NCBI RefSeq assembly: GCF_017982655.1
Contig: NZ_JABXYX010000050.1
Coordinates: forward strand, 1 to 53,354
Direction of reading: 5' to 3'
DNA length: 53,354 bases
From: Brasilonema sp. CT11
GTDB taxonomy: Bacteria; Cyanobacteriota; Cyanobacteriia; Cyanobacteriales; Nostocaceae
Shown here piece after piece: positions 1 to 7,941 of this stretch. A model generated the notes under the pieces. That model made no database searches. It was not told where the DNA came from and worked only from the letters and a program-made list of their open reading frames with translations. Position numbers and translations under genes: made by a program. How positions within the stretch are numbered: the stretch's first letter is position 1; each line of letters opens with the position of its first letter.

Positions 1-386
1 CACTAAAAACGAATTTGGATTATGGCATTTTTGCCGCATTGCAAACCGCAGCCGAAACCGCATTACAACTAAGCGATGATTATTTACATGAGGTACAAGA
101 ACGTTCCCGTACTCGCCGTGATTTTCTGATTCAAGGCTTAACGGAGTTAGGTTGGAATCTCAGTAAAACCAAAGCGACGATGTATTTGTGGGTTCCTTGT
201 CCTGTTGGTATCAGTTCTACAGAATTTGCTCTCAAAATTTTGCAAGAAACTGGGGTTGTGTTTACGCCAGGTAATGCTTTCGGGGTTGCGGGTGAAGGGT
301 ATGTGCGAATTAGCTTAATTGCGGAGTGCGATCGCTTGGGTGAAGCTTTGCACCGTTTAAAGCAAGCTAATATCCGCTTCCATTGA
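1..386 (+). CDS. PLP-dependent aminotransferase, class I/II (3' part only)
   Basis: The reading frame is open from the window edge to a stop at 386, so only the C-terminal ~127 residues are present. The visible start includes LKTNLDYGIF, which is typical of the region after the PLP lysine in LL-diaminopimelate/aspartate-type aminotransferases. Further on, the small domain is recognisable (TMYLWVPCP, then FTPGNAFGVAGEGYVRISL, which holds the arginine that binds the substrate carboxylate). The TTG at 15 is internal, not a start. The family moves amino groups between amino acids and 2-oxo acids in the cytoplasm; the substrate cannot be told from this fragment. The next gene starts 106 bp downstream on the same strand. 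Confidence 0.8.
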   Translation, partial: LKTNLDYGIFAALQTAAETALQLSDDYLHEVQERSRTRRDFLIQGLTELGWNLSKTKATMYLWVPCPVGISSTEFALKILQETGVVFTPGNAFGVAGEGYVRISLIAECDRLGEALHRLKQANIRFH

Positions 387-492
387 CAGACTGATCATCC
401 AAACTCTATGAGTCCAGAGTAAGATGGCAACTAAAAGTTCTAAAGCTACAATTACCGATTAATCCAATTCTTTCAGAAGCTACTCAGCTATT

Positions 493-1509
493 GTGATTAA
501 TCAACACTCTGATAACCTGTTAAACATTCAATTGAGAAAAACATCAGTTGAGGCTTATAAATTTAGCTGGTTTGATTGGTTTTGTCTTTGTTATCCTCCT
601 GGCTGGCTGATTTTATTCAACCGACACTGGCAGCATTATCACAAAGATCCAGATGGTTGGAATTGGTTAGAATACGGGTTATTTTTGATTCCCTGCGGAT
701 TTTACTTGGCACTTTTGATTCGTTGGTTGCGACTTGGCTGTCGTTCACCTCGTCGTGAGATAGGTGAATTTGATCCAAATTATCAAAAAACTTTTGGAGA
801 CGAAATTATTGCTTCTATTGTTAAATATTATTTTCGAGGCGAGTTACACAAAATTGAGAATTTGCCACAAACAGGACCAATGATTGTGGCAATGAACCAT
901 GCAGGAATGTGTTTTCCCTGGGACTTTTTAACGTTAGGTTATCTATTAAGTAAAACACGAGGATGGTTAGTGCAACCGCTGGCTGATGTCTCTCTGTTTG
1001 ACCATGCTTGGATAACTTGGTGGTTACCACCTGGATGGTCAAAGATTTTGGGTGGTGTAAGAGCAGAATTAAATGATTTTGAAACTGTAATGCAAGAACG
1101 AAAAATTCTCTTGTATGCACCAGAAGGTTTACGTGGACTAAGAAAAGGTTGGGTAAAACGCTATCAACTAGAAACGTTTGATTTGAGTTTCATTCAATTA
1201 AGCCAACGTTATCAAATTTCAATATTACCTGTTATTTGTATTGGAAACGAAAATTTACATCCTTGGACTTTAAATATCAAAAAATTGCAGAGGTTATTCA
1301 ATTTACCATTTTTACCAATATCACCTTTGATGCCATTATTTATTCTGTTTCCATCAATGGGAGTCTGGGCGATGAAAAGTCGCCTGCGTTACTTTATTCA
1401 ACCTTTGTGTACAACTGAGTTAGATGGTGAAGAGACGAAAAGAGCAGAAATTTATCGTAAAGCACAACAGTTACGAGAAGAGTTGCAAAGTCAAATAAAC
1501 CAGTTGTGA
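493..1509 (+). CDS. PlsC-like lysophospholipid/glycerolipid acyltransferase
   Basis: 338 aa starting at GTG. Residues ~20-80 contain aromatic-rich hydrophobic segments (YPPGWLILF; LEYGLFLIPCGFYLALLI) that are likely membrane anchors. The acyltransferase core follows: MNHAGMCFPWD, a His...Asp block in the place of the family NHX4D motif but with wider H-D spacing, and YAPEGLRGLRKG, the glycerol-phosphate-binding EG block. The family moves an acyl chain from acyl-ACP or acyl-CoA to a lysophospholipid or related alcohol at the inner face of the membrane. The altered HX4D spacing makes the exact substrate unsure. It converges on the porin gene across a 14-bp perfect hairpin. Confidence 0.7.
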   Translation: MINQHSDNLLNIQLRKTSVEAYKFSWFDWFCLCYPPGWLILFNRHWQHYHKDPDGWNWLEYGLFLIPCGFYLALLIRWLRLGCRSPRREIGEFDPNYQKTFGDEIIASIVKYYFRGELHKIENLPQTGPMIVAMNHAGMCFPWDFLTLGYLLSKTRGWLVQPLADVSLFDHAWITWWLPPGWSKILGGVRAELNDFETVMQERKILLYAPEGLRGLRKGWVKRYQLETFDLSFIQLSQRYQISILPVICIGNENLHPWTLNIKKLQRLFNLPFLPISPLMPLFILFPSMGVWAMKSRLRYFIQPLCTTELDGEETKRAEIYRKAQQLREELQSQINQL

Positions 1510-1523
1510 AGTCAGGGGGAGCG

Positions 1524-1559
1524 TGTCTCAAAAGCTCTTGACAAGGAGCTTTTGAGACA
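1524..1559. terminator. Hairpin between convergent genes
   Basis: Perfect 14-bp inverted repeat TGTCTCAAAAGCTC / GAGCTTTTGAGACA with an 8-nt loop. It lies between the stop of the acyltransferase (+) and the stop of the porin (-), so a two-way terminator is the simplest reading. No clear T-run follows on either side. Confidence 0.6.
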
Positions 1560-1596
1560 TCATTATGCAACGCCTATTTAAAAAAAGATTCTCTCC

Positions 1597-4248
1597 TCAA
1601 AACTCAGTATGTATGCGAAGCCCAAGAAACGTCGCTGGGCCACGGTCTGAATTATATCCAGGATTGATGATGTACTGTAGATCGAACCCTAGTGTGGTGG
1701 ATTTCGTCACACTCAAATTGTAATAAGCCTCAAAGATATTTTCTGGATTGTAGTTCAGTTTTCCATCACCAATAAAGGTGCCGAGTCCCCCAGCTGCTAG
1801 ATACTGACGAAACGATGAGCCGATGCCATCCAGCGCATATCCCAAACCAAGGGTATCCCGTGGTCGCCCCCAACCGTTGCCTTGAATGCTCAAGCCTGTC
1901 GCAAATGAGCTTTGAATATCTGTATAGTTGTAATTTTCAGTGCGACCATCGTTCCAACTGCCAAACGCAAACAGTCCTACATCACTGCCGAGACTTTGTT
2001 CCAGCCCAATACCGAAGCCATACTGGTCTTTTTCGCTATTTCTGACATCTGTGATCGAGGGTACCCCAACTTTTCCATTCGCTCGCCACAGATTCAAAGC
2101 ATCGTCAAATGAAGCCATAACGGCGTGATCATGAAAACCCAAGAGACGCAGCTTGCCCGGTTGTCCAGCAAGGACGTAGGAACGTTCGATCTCAATGGCA
2201 TCGTTGTAATGGTCGAACAGACCATAATCGATGGTCGGTCCATTGGATGTAGTCGTCAGAGCAAAGCGCCCCACGCGAAACGTCCACTTATCCAGGAAAT
2301 ACTCCAAAGCGCCTCCAACAGTATAGCCACGAGCATTAGAACCGTAGTCAAACGCCCCATAGGTAAGAAAGGCATAGTTGAAAAATTGAGTGCGCGGGCT
2401 GCCGGTAAATCGATTAGGACCATACAAATCGGTTTGAGACAGTTTCCCCACCGTCAAGACCAGTCGTCGGCTAGTCACATCCTTAGCCAGTTGGTTTTGC
2501 CCAGACTCGACAAACGTCTTTTCTCCCCCCAAATTCCAGGTTTGGCGCACAAAGGCTCTTGCCAGATACAGTAGTGGCGCTAGTGATCCCGATTTTTGAT
2601 CCTCGCCATTTGACAGAGATCCCAGCCCTAACAAACCACTGGGTGGTATTGATGAGGATATTTCTGGGTTTAAATAAAACTCGCCGTCCTGCCACAGACG
2701 CACCCCAAAAAAGCCAGTGAAACTGTAGCTATAGGTTAAGTCTTCAGCAGTCTTCGATAAACTATTCGCCCCTGAATAACGGGCATAAAACCCGGGCTTG
2801 TACTGGTAGATAAAAGTCCCCTGAAAGTGGGCATTCGAGTTTTCGGTGATATGATGTTCCTTTTCTGGTTGCTCCGGTTTAGTACCTGGCTCTGGAGCTG
2901 AGGTGCCACCTTGCCCTGAACCAGGCTCCTTTTCTGCTTGCTGCATGGTAGTACCTGTACCTGGCTCTGGAGCAGAAGGGGTACTTGACTCTGAACCAGG
3001 CGCAGTGTTGAAGATATAGGCAAGCCCCAGTAAACCACCAACGCCAGAGCTGTTGAATGTTCCCAGATTCACTCCGGCCGTCAGCGCGAGGTGAGAATTG
3101 ATCGGATAGTCGATACCGGCTGTGAGCAACAAATCACTCTTTGTACGCGCTGCGGAAAATGGCGATGATGACTGCAATCCTAAACCAAAATAGGGAGCAA
3201 TATGTCCTGGTCCTTCTATGGAAAAGTCATAGGTAAGGGGTAACAAAACTGTTGTATCTTGGTTGACCAAAAGAGTCGGTCGGATGGAAAAAGAACGACT
3301 AAGGGCAAATTTGCTAAATGCGGCAAAGCTAGTTGCGCCCAAAGCACTAGTTTGACCACCAGCTCCGAAGTTCGCCCCTATCCCCAAATAGCTAAACTTA
3401 TATTTCGGTTTTTTCGTTGGAGTCGGGGTTCCAGGCGGCACAATCGCAGGTGCTTGAGAGACGGGTGAATCTGAAGTTGGAGAACTAGGCTGTAATTTAT
3501 CAGCAGAGATCTCGACTGTACCTGGTACTGGTACTGCCACCGTTTTCGTCTTAGCTGTAGCTTTGGGAATCCCGATGGGAGCGACAGTTGTCTCTTTCTC
3601 GGGGATTTGTGTTGCGAGTTTAGTTATCTGAGACTGAAAGTGAGCATTCGAGTTATCGAGAACCTGTTTTTGAGTTCCATCGGGTTTGGGGTTTAGCTCT
3701 GGTGACTTGTCAGCACTAGGTTTGTTTGTGGGAGAAGATTGATTTGCTGGCACAGAAGGAGTATTTGCTGTCATAGCATTACGCTCCCAAAGTTGTGTTA
3801 ATTCCACCTTAAATGCTTGTTTTAATTTTTGGATATTAACTAAATCTTCTTTTTTTACGGTATTTACTGTAGCTGTGCTTGCTATCAATTCATTAACACG
3901 ATTCAAGCAAGCATTGAAAGTGATAGCAAATTCATTGCGTGTTATCGCTTGATTACGTGGAAAAATGGCATTTGGGTATCCTTCACAGCTATAGTGTTCT
4001 ACGAGAGATTGCAATGCTTTAAATGACCAATCTGTGGGTTGTACTGACCCTGGCGATGCTGATGTTTCTTGTGCTATTAAATAGTCTTGGCTATTACTCC
4101 CAGGACTTTTCTTTAGACTGAGCATTACTTGCGGCTCAATAATTTTCGATGTGGCTGGTGTTTCAAGAGCAAAGGCAGCAGCACTAACAAATAACATGGT
4201 TGTAAAAACCGTTGAGCTAGCCAGCAGAGATTGGCATGACTTGTTCAT
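1597..4248 (-). CDS. SLH-OprB outer-membrane porin with an extra beta-barrel-like module
   Basis: 883 aa from the ATG at 4248, chosen because GGAGAAA sits just upstream and the signal peptide begins there (MNKSCQ...SAAAFALETPA); the frame stays open 30 codons further. Order: signal peptide, SLH-type domain (~70-125, with PRNQAITRNEFAITF), Pro/Thr-rich linker, a barrel-like domain (~285-435, alternating hydrophobic strands such as SYLGIGANFGAGG), a second Pro/Gly/Glu-rich linker, then a carbohydrate-selective-porin (OprB) domain (~465-883, ending in Phe as outer-membrane barrels do). Cyanobacterial SLH-OprB porins anchor to peptidoglycan and pass small solutes including iron or inorganic ions. 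The middle barrel is not usual and is bordered by a duplicated NSNAHFQ motif. Substrate is unknown. Confidence 0.85.
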   Translation of the reverse strand: MNKSCQSLLASSTVFTTMLFVSAAAFALETPATSKIIEPQVMLSLKKSPGSNSQDYLIAQETSASPGSVQPTDWSFKALQSLVEHYSCEGYPNAIFPRNQAITRNEFAITFNACLNRVNELIASTATVNTVKKEDLVNIQKLKQAFKVELTQLWERNAMTANTPSVPANQSSPTNKPSADKSPELNPKPDGTQKQVLDNSNAHFQSQITKLATQIPEKETTVAPIGIPKATAKTKTVAVPVPGTVEISADKLQPSSPTSDSPVSQAPAIVPPGTPTPTKKPKYKFSYLGIGANFGAGGQTSALGATSFAAFSKFALSRSFSIRPTLLVNQDTTVLLPLTYDFSIEGPGHIAPYFGLGLQSSSPFSAARTKSDLLLTAGIDYPINSHLALTAGVNLGTFNSSGVGGLLGLAYIFNTAPGSESSTPSAPEPGTGTTMQQAEKEPGSGQGGTSAPEPGTKPEQPEKEHHITENSNAHFQGTFIYQYKPGFYARYSGANSLSKTAEDLTYSYSFTGFFGVRLWQDGEFYLNPEISSSIPPSGLLGLGSLSNGEDQKSGSLAPLLYLARAFVRQTWNLGGEKTFVESGQNQLAKDVTSRRLVLTVGKLSQTDLYGPNRFTGSPRTQFFNYAFLTYGAFDYGSNARGYTVGGALEYFLDKWTFRVGRFALTTTSNGPTIDYGLFDHYNDAIEIERSYVLAGQPGKLRLLGFHDHAVMASFDDALNLWRANGKVGVPSITDVRNSEKDQYGFGIGLEQSLGSDVGLFAFGSWNDGRTENYNYTDIQSSFATGLSIQGNGWGRPRDTLGLGYALDGIGSSFRQYLAAGGLGTFIGDGKLNYNPENIFEAYYNLSVTKSTTLGFDLQYIINPGYNSDRGPATFLGLRIHTEF
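2821..2845 (-). repeat. Copy A of a 25-bp direct repeat inside the porin
   Basis: Encodes ENSNAHFQ at the start of the OprB domain. It matches 3634-3658 at 23 of 25 positions. The two copies lie 813 bp (271 codons) apart and border the extra barrel-like module. Confidence 0.8.
3634..3658 (-). repeat. Copy B of a 25-bp direct repeat inside the porin
   Basis: Encodes DNSNAHFQ just before the extra barrel module. It is the partner of 2821-2845 (two mismatches). Direct repeats bordering an in-frame module are what a tandem duplication or recombination insertion would leave. Confidence 0.8.
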
Positions 4249-4641
4249 TTTCTCCTCACAGTTAATTTTTTTTTTGATATCATCTGTCGCGCATTTAAGT
4301 TGCACTTTTTGTCGGCTGGAATCTTTAAAGTGGAGCATTCCAACCGGAAAATTAAATAACCGAGAACTTAGTTAGGACTAAGTTGTCTTTAGGATAAAAA
4401 AATTGAATATTAATCAGGAAAATTTCTCATATTTAAGGTAATTGAGATGCTCTTCTCAACTCCTCTGGTGTCCGTTTTTCCTCTCTATTTAAAAATATTC
4501 ACGAAGAGATATTCGATTAGTGCTCTTGGTATGCGCAAAGCGCCCGATTCGTGCGCAAAAGCTCATGCTGAGCGCCTAGCAGACTTAGTCTTTCCTTTGG
4601 GAGACTCGCCTGCATTGCAATCTACTTTTTACCACGACTAC
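4249..4641. other. Intergenic region upstream of the porin
   Basis: About 390 bp between the porin start and the stop of the downstream DUF2808 gene. It holds the AGGAG-type ribosome site of the porin and AT-rich sequence near 4380-4440 that may include its promoter. Around 4530-4620 it has GCGC-rich repeat-like sequence similar to other cyanobacterial intergenic repeats. I see no gene here. Confidence 0.4.
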
Positions 4642-5127
4642 TTAAAATGTGTGAAATCTTGCTACACCTAAAGGAATTTCCACGTCACTGCCAGCTAATT
4701 TAGCGGATAAACTATAGATAGAGTCCTGACCGTGAATGGGTTGTTTCACTTTGTTCAGTTCAACAATCAGCTTAGTTTTAGAAGAAATCGTTTCTGGGTC
4801 AGGAATATCTAGTATTATCCTTCTGGAATTGACTGAAACATTAATGTTTATTTTTTGACCATTTTCATCTAACACATCAATATCATTACTCACAGCTACA
4901 GTAGATGGAACGTCAAGAATTAATTGAGAAAGAGTTTTCTTATTTTGAGGAATATGTAATAGGAAAGAATGTTTAACAATTCGCCACTGAGTAAAATTGA
5001 ATTGGAGATTGCTCTTGGTGGCAGGAACCCCATTATCATCTGTTTTAGTACTTGCATAGCTAGTAGAAATTAAACTTCCGCTAATCGTAAGAATAAATGC
5101 AGCAGCAGAAATTAGGATTTTATTCAT
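4642..5127 (-). CDS. DUF2808 exported protein (copy 2)
   Basis: 161 aa from ATG 5127; an in-frame GTG lies 18 nt upstream but the signal peptide (MNKILISAAAFILTISGS...) starts at the ATG. The mature part has the DUF2808 pattern: a beta-rich domain with HIPQNKKTLSQLILDVPS, then VSNDIDVLDENGQ, and the ending LAGSDVEIPLGVARF. These are small exported proteins of cyanobacteria with no settled biochemical role. It is a paralogue of the next gene upstream (5390-5869), separated by 262 bp with a hairpin. Residues 27-40 (around STKTDDNGVPATK) replace the aromatic-rich start seen in the paralogue. Confidence 0.8.
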   Translation of the reverse strand: MNKILISAAAFILTISGSLISTSYASTKTDDNGVPATKSNLQFNFTQWRIVKHSFLLHIPQNKKTLSQLILDVPSTVAVSNDIDVLDENGQKININVSVNSRRIILDIPDPETISSKTKLIVELNKVKQPIHGQDSIYSLSAKLAGSDVEIPLGVARFHTF

Positions 5128-5208
5128 TTTTTGAAGATTTTTCACATTAGTAGAATTATTCAGTACGTACGTAGTATGCTAAATCTACTTTTTAAAAGGC
5201 TAAAGGCT

Positions 5209-5237
5209 TGCTGTAAAAAAAATCAGTTTTTACAGCA
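5209..5237 (-). terminator. 11-bp hairpin between the two DUF2808 genes
   Basis: TGCTGTAAAAA / TTTTTACAGCA with a 7-nt loop, downstream of the first DUF2808 gene and about 80 bp before the second. It could end the first transcript, so the two paralogues may be expressed separately. Confidence 0.5.
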
Positions 5238-5389
5238 GGAATTCTTGAGTCATAAGTTAGAACTTAAATTTGCTCTAGATCTGGCTCTTGAGTGAAAAAT
5301 AAGAGTTTCCTCTTCCCTGTCTTCACGGATGATTTTCAAAAATCTTTAAAGGATTGCTATACTTTGGCATAACAGATACTGAAGAACCA

Positions 5390-5869
5390 TTAATAGGTGA
5401 GACGAAACTGAGCTATACCGATGGGTATCTCTGCATTCATCCCAACAAGTTTAGCTGATACTCTGTATAACCAGGCATTAGAAGTACCAACTCTGTCCAC
5501 CTTGTTTAAGTCAATAGTAAGTGTATTTCCTGGAGAAATTGCCTCAGAGAAAATTATGGTAATTTTATTGGCATTTACAGAAGTGTTAGCTTGGATTTCT
5601 TTACCAGATTTGTTGGAGATACTAATATCATTCTTGACCCTCAACCCTGCTGGAACATCAATATCCAGTTGAGAAAGTGCGCTGCTATTTTGAGGGATTT
5701 GTAACTGGAAAGTCTGGCGAACATTTCCCCATTTACGACCATGAGGAAATTGGGTTGTACTTCCGATATATGGAAAACTCTCAATGTTTGTGATGGAATT
5801 GGCATAGACACTAGGAACAGAAGTAGCCGCTACTAAACTCAATGCAATTAAGTACATTAGTGTTTTCAT
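5390..5869 (-). CDS. DUF2808 exported protein (copy 1)
   Basis: 159 aa with a clear signal peptide (MKTLMYLIALSLVAATSVPSVYA). The mature domain shows the DUF2808 signatures LQIPQNSSALSQLDIDVPAG, VKNDISISNKSGKEI and the ending AKLVGMNAEIPIGIAQFR. Likely a periplasmic or outer-membrane-associated protein; the function is unknown. It is the first of two paralogues that follow the metal-efflux operon on the same strand. Its upstream region holds a decayed copy of the 3' end of the efflux adaptor and, 529 bp away, one of the three 43-bp GACTAG elements. Confidence 0.8.
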   Translation of the reverse strand: MKTLMYLIALSLVAATSVPSVYANSITNIESFPYIGSTTQFPHGRKWGNVRQTFQLQIPQNSSALSQLDIDVPAGLRVKNDISISNKSGKEIQANTSVNANKITIIFSEAISPGNTLTIDLNKVDRVGTSNAWLYRVSAKLVGMNAEIPIGIAQFRLTY

Positions 5870-5970
5870 GCAATTTAAGAAATGATTGCGGAATGTGGGT
5901 TATCTGTTTTTACTAAATAATTGAGTGCATAATCCTGTAACGCCGGCTAACGTGAGCGCATCATAACCTC

Positions 5971-6265
5971 AGCCGCGATCGTTAAGTTTCAAAGCTCTTC
6001 TCTACAACACCAAAGTTCCTTAGTTTTCAAGAAACATCGGAATGTAGAGATGTAAGAAAAAAAGGTGTTTATTGAGAGCTTCTAACCAGCGCCACTACGC
6101 GATTCCAACAAATGAAATAAACACCTTTTGATTCACTTTTGAAAACCTTGATATATATGCGTTGGAAAATGTATTTATTAAGAGTTGGAAAATCACATTT
6201 TCTCCGAGTTTTAGACTGTTGCTCACTTCCCCATAGCAGTGAACTTGCACCTTTACCTAGGCGAA
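5971..6265 (-). pseudogene. Decayed copy of the 3' end of the RND adaptor gene
   Basis: Two blocks match the 3' part of the intact adaptor gene (6506-7825) in the same order and orientation. 5971-6028 matches about 6509-6566 (roughly three quarters identical, including AAGTTTCAAAGCT versus AAGCTTCAAAGCT). 6232-6265 matches about 6649-6682 (catagcRgtg..cttgcacctttacStaggcgaa). The frame is broken. The stretch between the blocks holds an unrelated hairpin element (6060-6129). It is a relic of a second adaptor gene or of a partial duplication. Confidence 0.6.
6060..6129. repeat. 14-bp inverted repeat inside the adaptor relic
   Basis: AAAAGGTGTTTATT at 6060-6073 pairs perfectly with AATAAACACCTTTT at 6116-6129, with 42 nt between. 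It interrupts the relic of the adaptor gene, so it may be a small mobile (MITE-like) insertion or a terminator. Confidence 0.55.
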
Positions 6266-6397
6266 AGGGTTAAAGGCTATCCAACTTTTTCAGAGTTTGA
6301 AATATATATACTCCAAATCAATGGTATTCACTTTTGTATTCATTGATTAAGCTAGTATTACCTCAGACACAATGTTGATGTTTAACTAATAGCAAGT

Positions 6398-6440
6398 AAA
6401 TATGACTAGAGTATGACTAGCGTTAGTAAAAATATGACTA
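6398..6440. promoter_or_regulatory. GACTAG direct-repeat element, copy 1
   Basis: 43-bp sequence found three times in this window. It has TATGACTAG, a second TATGACTAG 11 bp on, and TATGACTA 21 bp after that, all in the same direction. An 11-bp period of direct half-sites is the layout used by OmpR/PhoB-family regulators. This copy lies downstream of the adaptor gene and upstream of the DUF2808 pair. The similarity to copy 3 extends on its left side (TTTAAYTAATAGCAAG). Confidence 0.5.
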
Positions 6441-6505
6441 AGGCATCTTACAAAAAAACGCGATACGCACAACAAGTCAGTAAGCGGGCTTATCGGCTCC
6501 TAACT

Positions 6506-7825
6506 TTAGCCGCCATCACTAAGCTTCAAAGCTGCTCCCTGCAACGCCAATGTCCCTTGGGAGACCACATTCTCACCCGGTTTAAGACCGTTGATAACCT
6601 GGATAGATTCTCCATTATCAACTCCTACTTCCACTCGGCGTTCTTCATAGCGGTGTTCTTGCACCTTTACGTAGGCGAAATTGTAATCTCCCTTACGTTG
6701 TATAGCGCTCTTAGGTACTGAGAGTAGACTCCTATTCTCTACCAAGATTTTGAAGCGTGCAAACATATCCGGTTTAAGATTCAAATCAGGATTGGGAACA
6801 TCTGCCCGAATAGTCAGGGTGCGAGTTTGAGGGTCGAGTACATTGGCAACATAGCTAATCCGACCAGAAAAGGTCTTGTTCGGCAGGCTATCGAAAGTCA
6901 AAACAACAGGTTGACCAATACGTACGTTATTAACGTCTTTCTCATACGTATCCGCCACTAACCCGACCCGAGTCAGATCCGCTATAGTAAACAATTCCTT
7001 GCTGGGATCGGCTAGCTCGCCAGTGTTGATGGTGCGGCTGATAACAATACCGTCAGCTGCAGCCTTAACAATAACATAAGGGTATATCTCCCCTGTACGT
7101 ACAACTTGATCTGCCACTCCTACGGACACTCCGGATAAAGATAAGCGTTCTTCCGCTACTGTGATCGCTGACTGGAACTTGGAGTATAGGGCTTGTAGGT
7201 TTGCTTTATCCTTCTCATACTGGGTACGAGCCGTTTCTAGGTCAGCTTTAGCTGAGATTCGGTCGTTAAAAAGCTTTTGCTCGCGTTGGTAAGCAGCTTT
7301 GGAAAAGTTCAATTGTACCTGAGCTTGCTTAATATCGGCTTTAGTTTGTAGAGTAGCTTGCAACAAATCCGACTGAAGTTGACCAACCGTATCAGACTTA
7401 ATCAAAGCCAGTGTTTGACCGCGAGTGACACGTTGACCTAATTTGACAAAAACGGTAGTAACTCGTCCAGGAACTGGGGGGGCGATATGGGTAAGCAAAT
7501 CAGCAGCAGCCTGAACCCGACCTGTTAATTGGATAGTAACGGGGAAAGGTTTGAATTGTACAGCTTCGACTTTCAGTCCGATTTGCTGTTCCTGTTGAGG
7601 AGTCAATGAAACATAGGTCGATCCTTGAGGAGGTTTAGCGGCTTCTGCTGGAACCTCAGGAATCTTGGCATCCTGTTCCGAAATTTGTTGGGATTTAATT
7701 TGTGTATCTTTTGAGGCTGAGGCTAATAAAAAAAACTTGGGAGTCTTAAGATTCTGACTACAGCCAGCTAGCAGACTCAGAACAAATAGATAAAAAAACC
7801 AAAGGCGACAGGACTGTATCATCAT
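6506..7825 (-). CDS. RND efflux periplasmic adaptor lipoprotein (CzcB-like)
   Basis: 439 aa. The N-terminus is a lipoprotein signal (LLAGCSQN, Cys ~22). The membrane-fusion-protein layout follows: lipoyl half-motif (IAPPVPGRVTTVFVKLGQRV), a long alpha-hairpin (~150-235, rich in Q, A and K), the second lipoyl half (KAAADGIVISRTINTGE), the beta-barrel (IGQPVVLTFDSLPNKTF) and a membrane-proximal domain (AIQRKGDYNFAYV...). It joins the inner-membrane pump to the outer-membrane channel. It is third in the operon pump-channel-adaptor. Substrate is inferred as a divalent metal from the pump motif; no metal-binding His-rich extension is visible. Confidence 0.88.
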   Translation of the reverse strand: MMIQSCRLWFFYLFVLSLLAGCSQNLKTPKFFLLASASKDTQIKSQQISEQDAKIPEVPAEAAKPPQGSTYVSLTPQQEQQIGLKVEAVQFKPFPVTIQLTGRVQAAADLLTHIAPPVPGRVTTVFVKLGQRVTRGQTLALIKSDTVGQLQSDLLQATLQTKADIKQAQVQLNFSKAAYQREQKLFNDRISAKADLETARTQYEKDKANLQALYSKFQSAITVAEERLSLSGVSVGVADQVVRTGEIYPYVIVKAAADGIVISRTINTGELADPSKELFTIADLTRVGLVADTYEKDVNNVRIGQPVVLTFDSLPNKTFSGRISYVANVLDPQTRTLTIRADVPNPDLNLKPDMFARFKILVENRSLLSVPKSAIQRKGDYNFAYVKVQEHRYEERRVEVGVDNGESIQVINGLKPGENVVSQGTLALQGAALKLSDGG

Positions 7826-7941
7826 TATTAAATCACTCTACGGAATTCGGCGCTGATCACTAGAACTTGGCTTGACAATAAAAAATTAAGAATTAAAAAT
7901 TAAAACCCAGTATTTAAATTCACTAATTAAAGATTATTTGC

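Noticed and set aside
2125-2574. 149-codon plus-strand frame inside the porin gene
   Set aside because: Antisense shadow of the OprB domain, which has clear family motifs on the minus strand.
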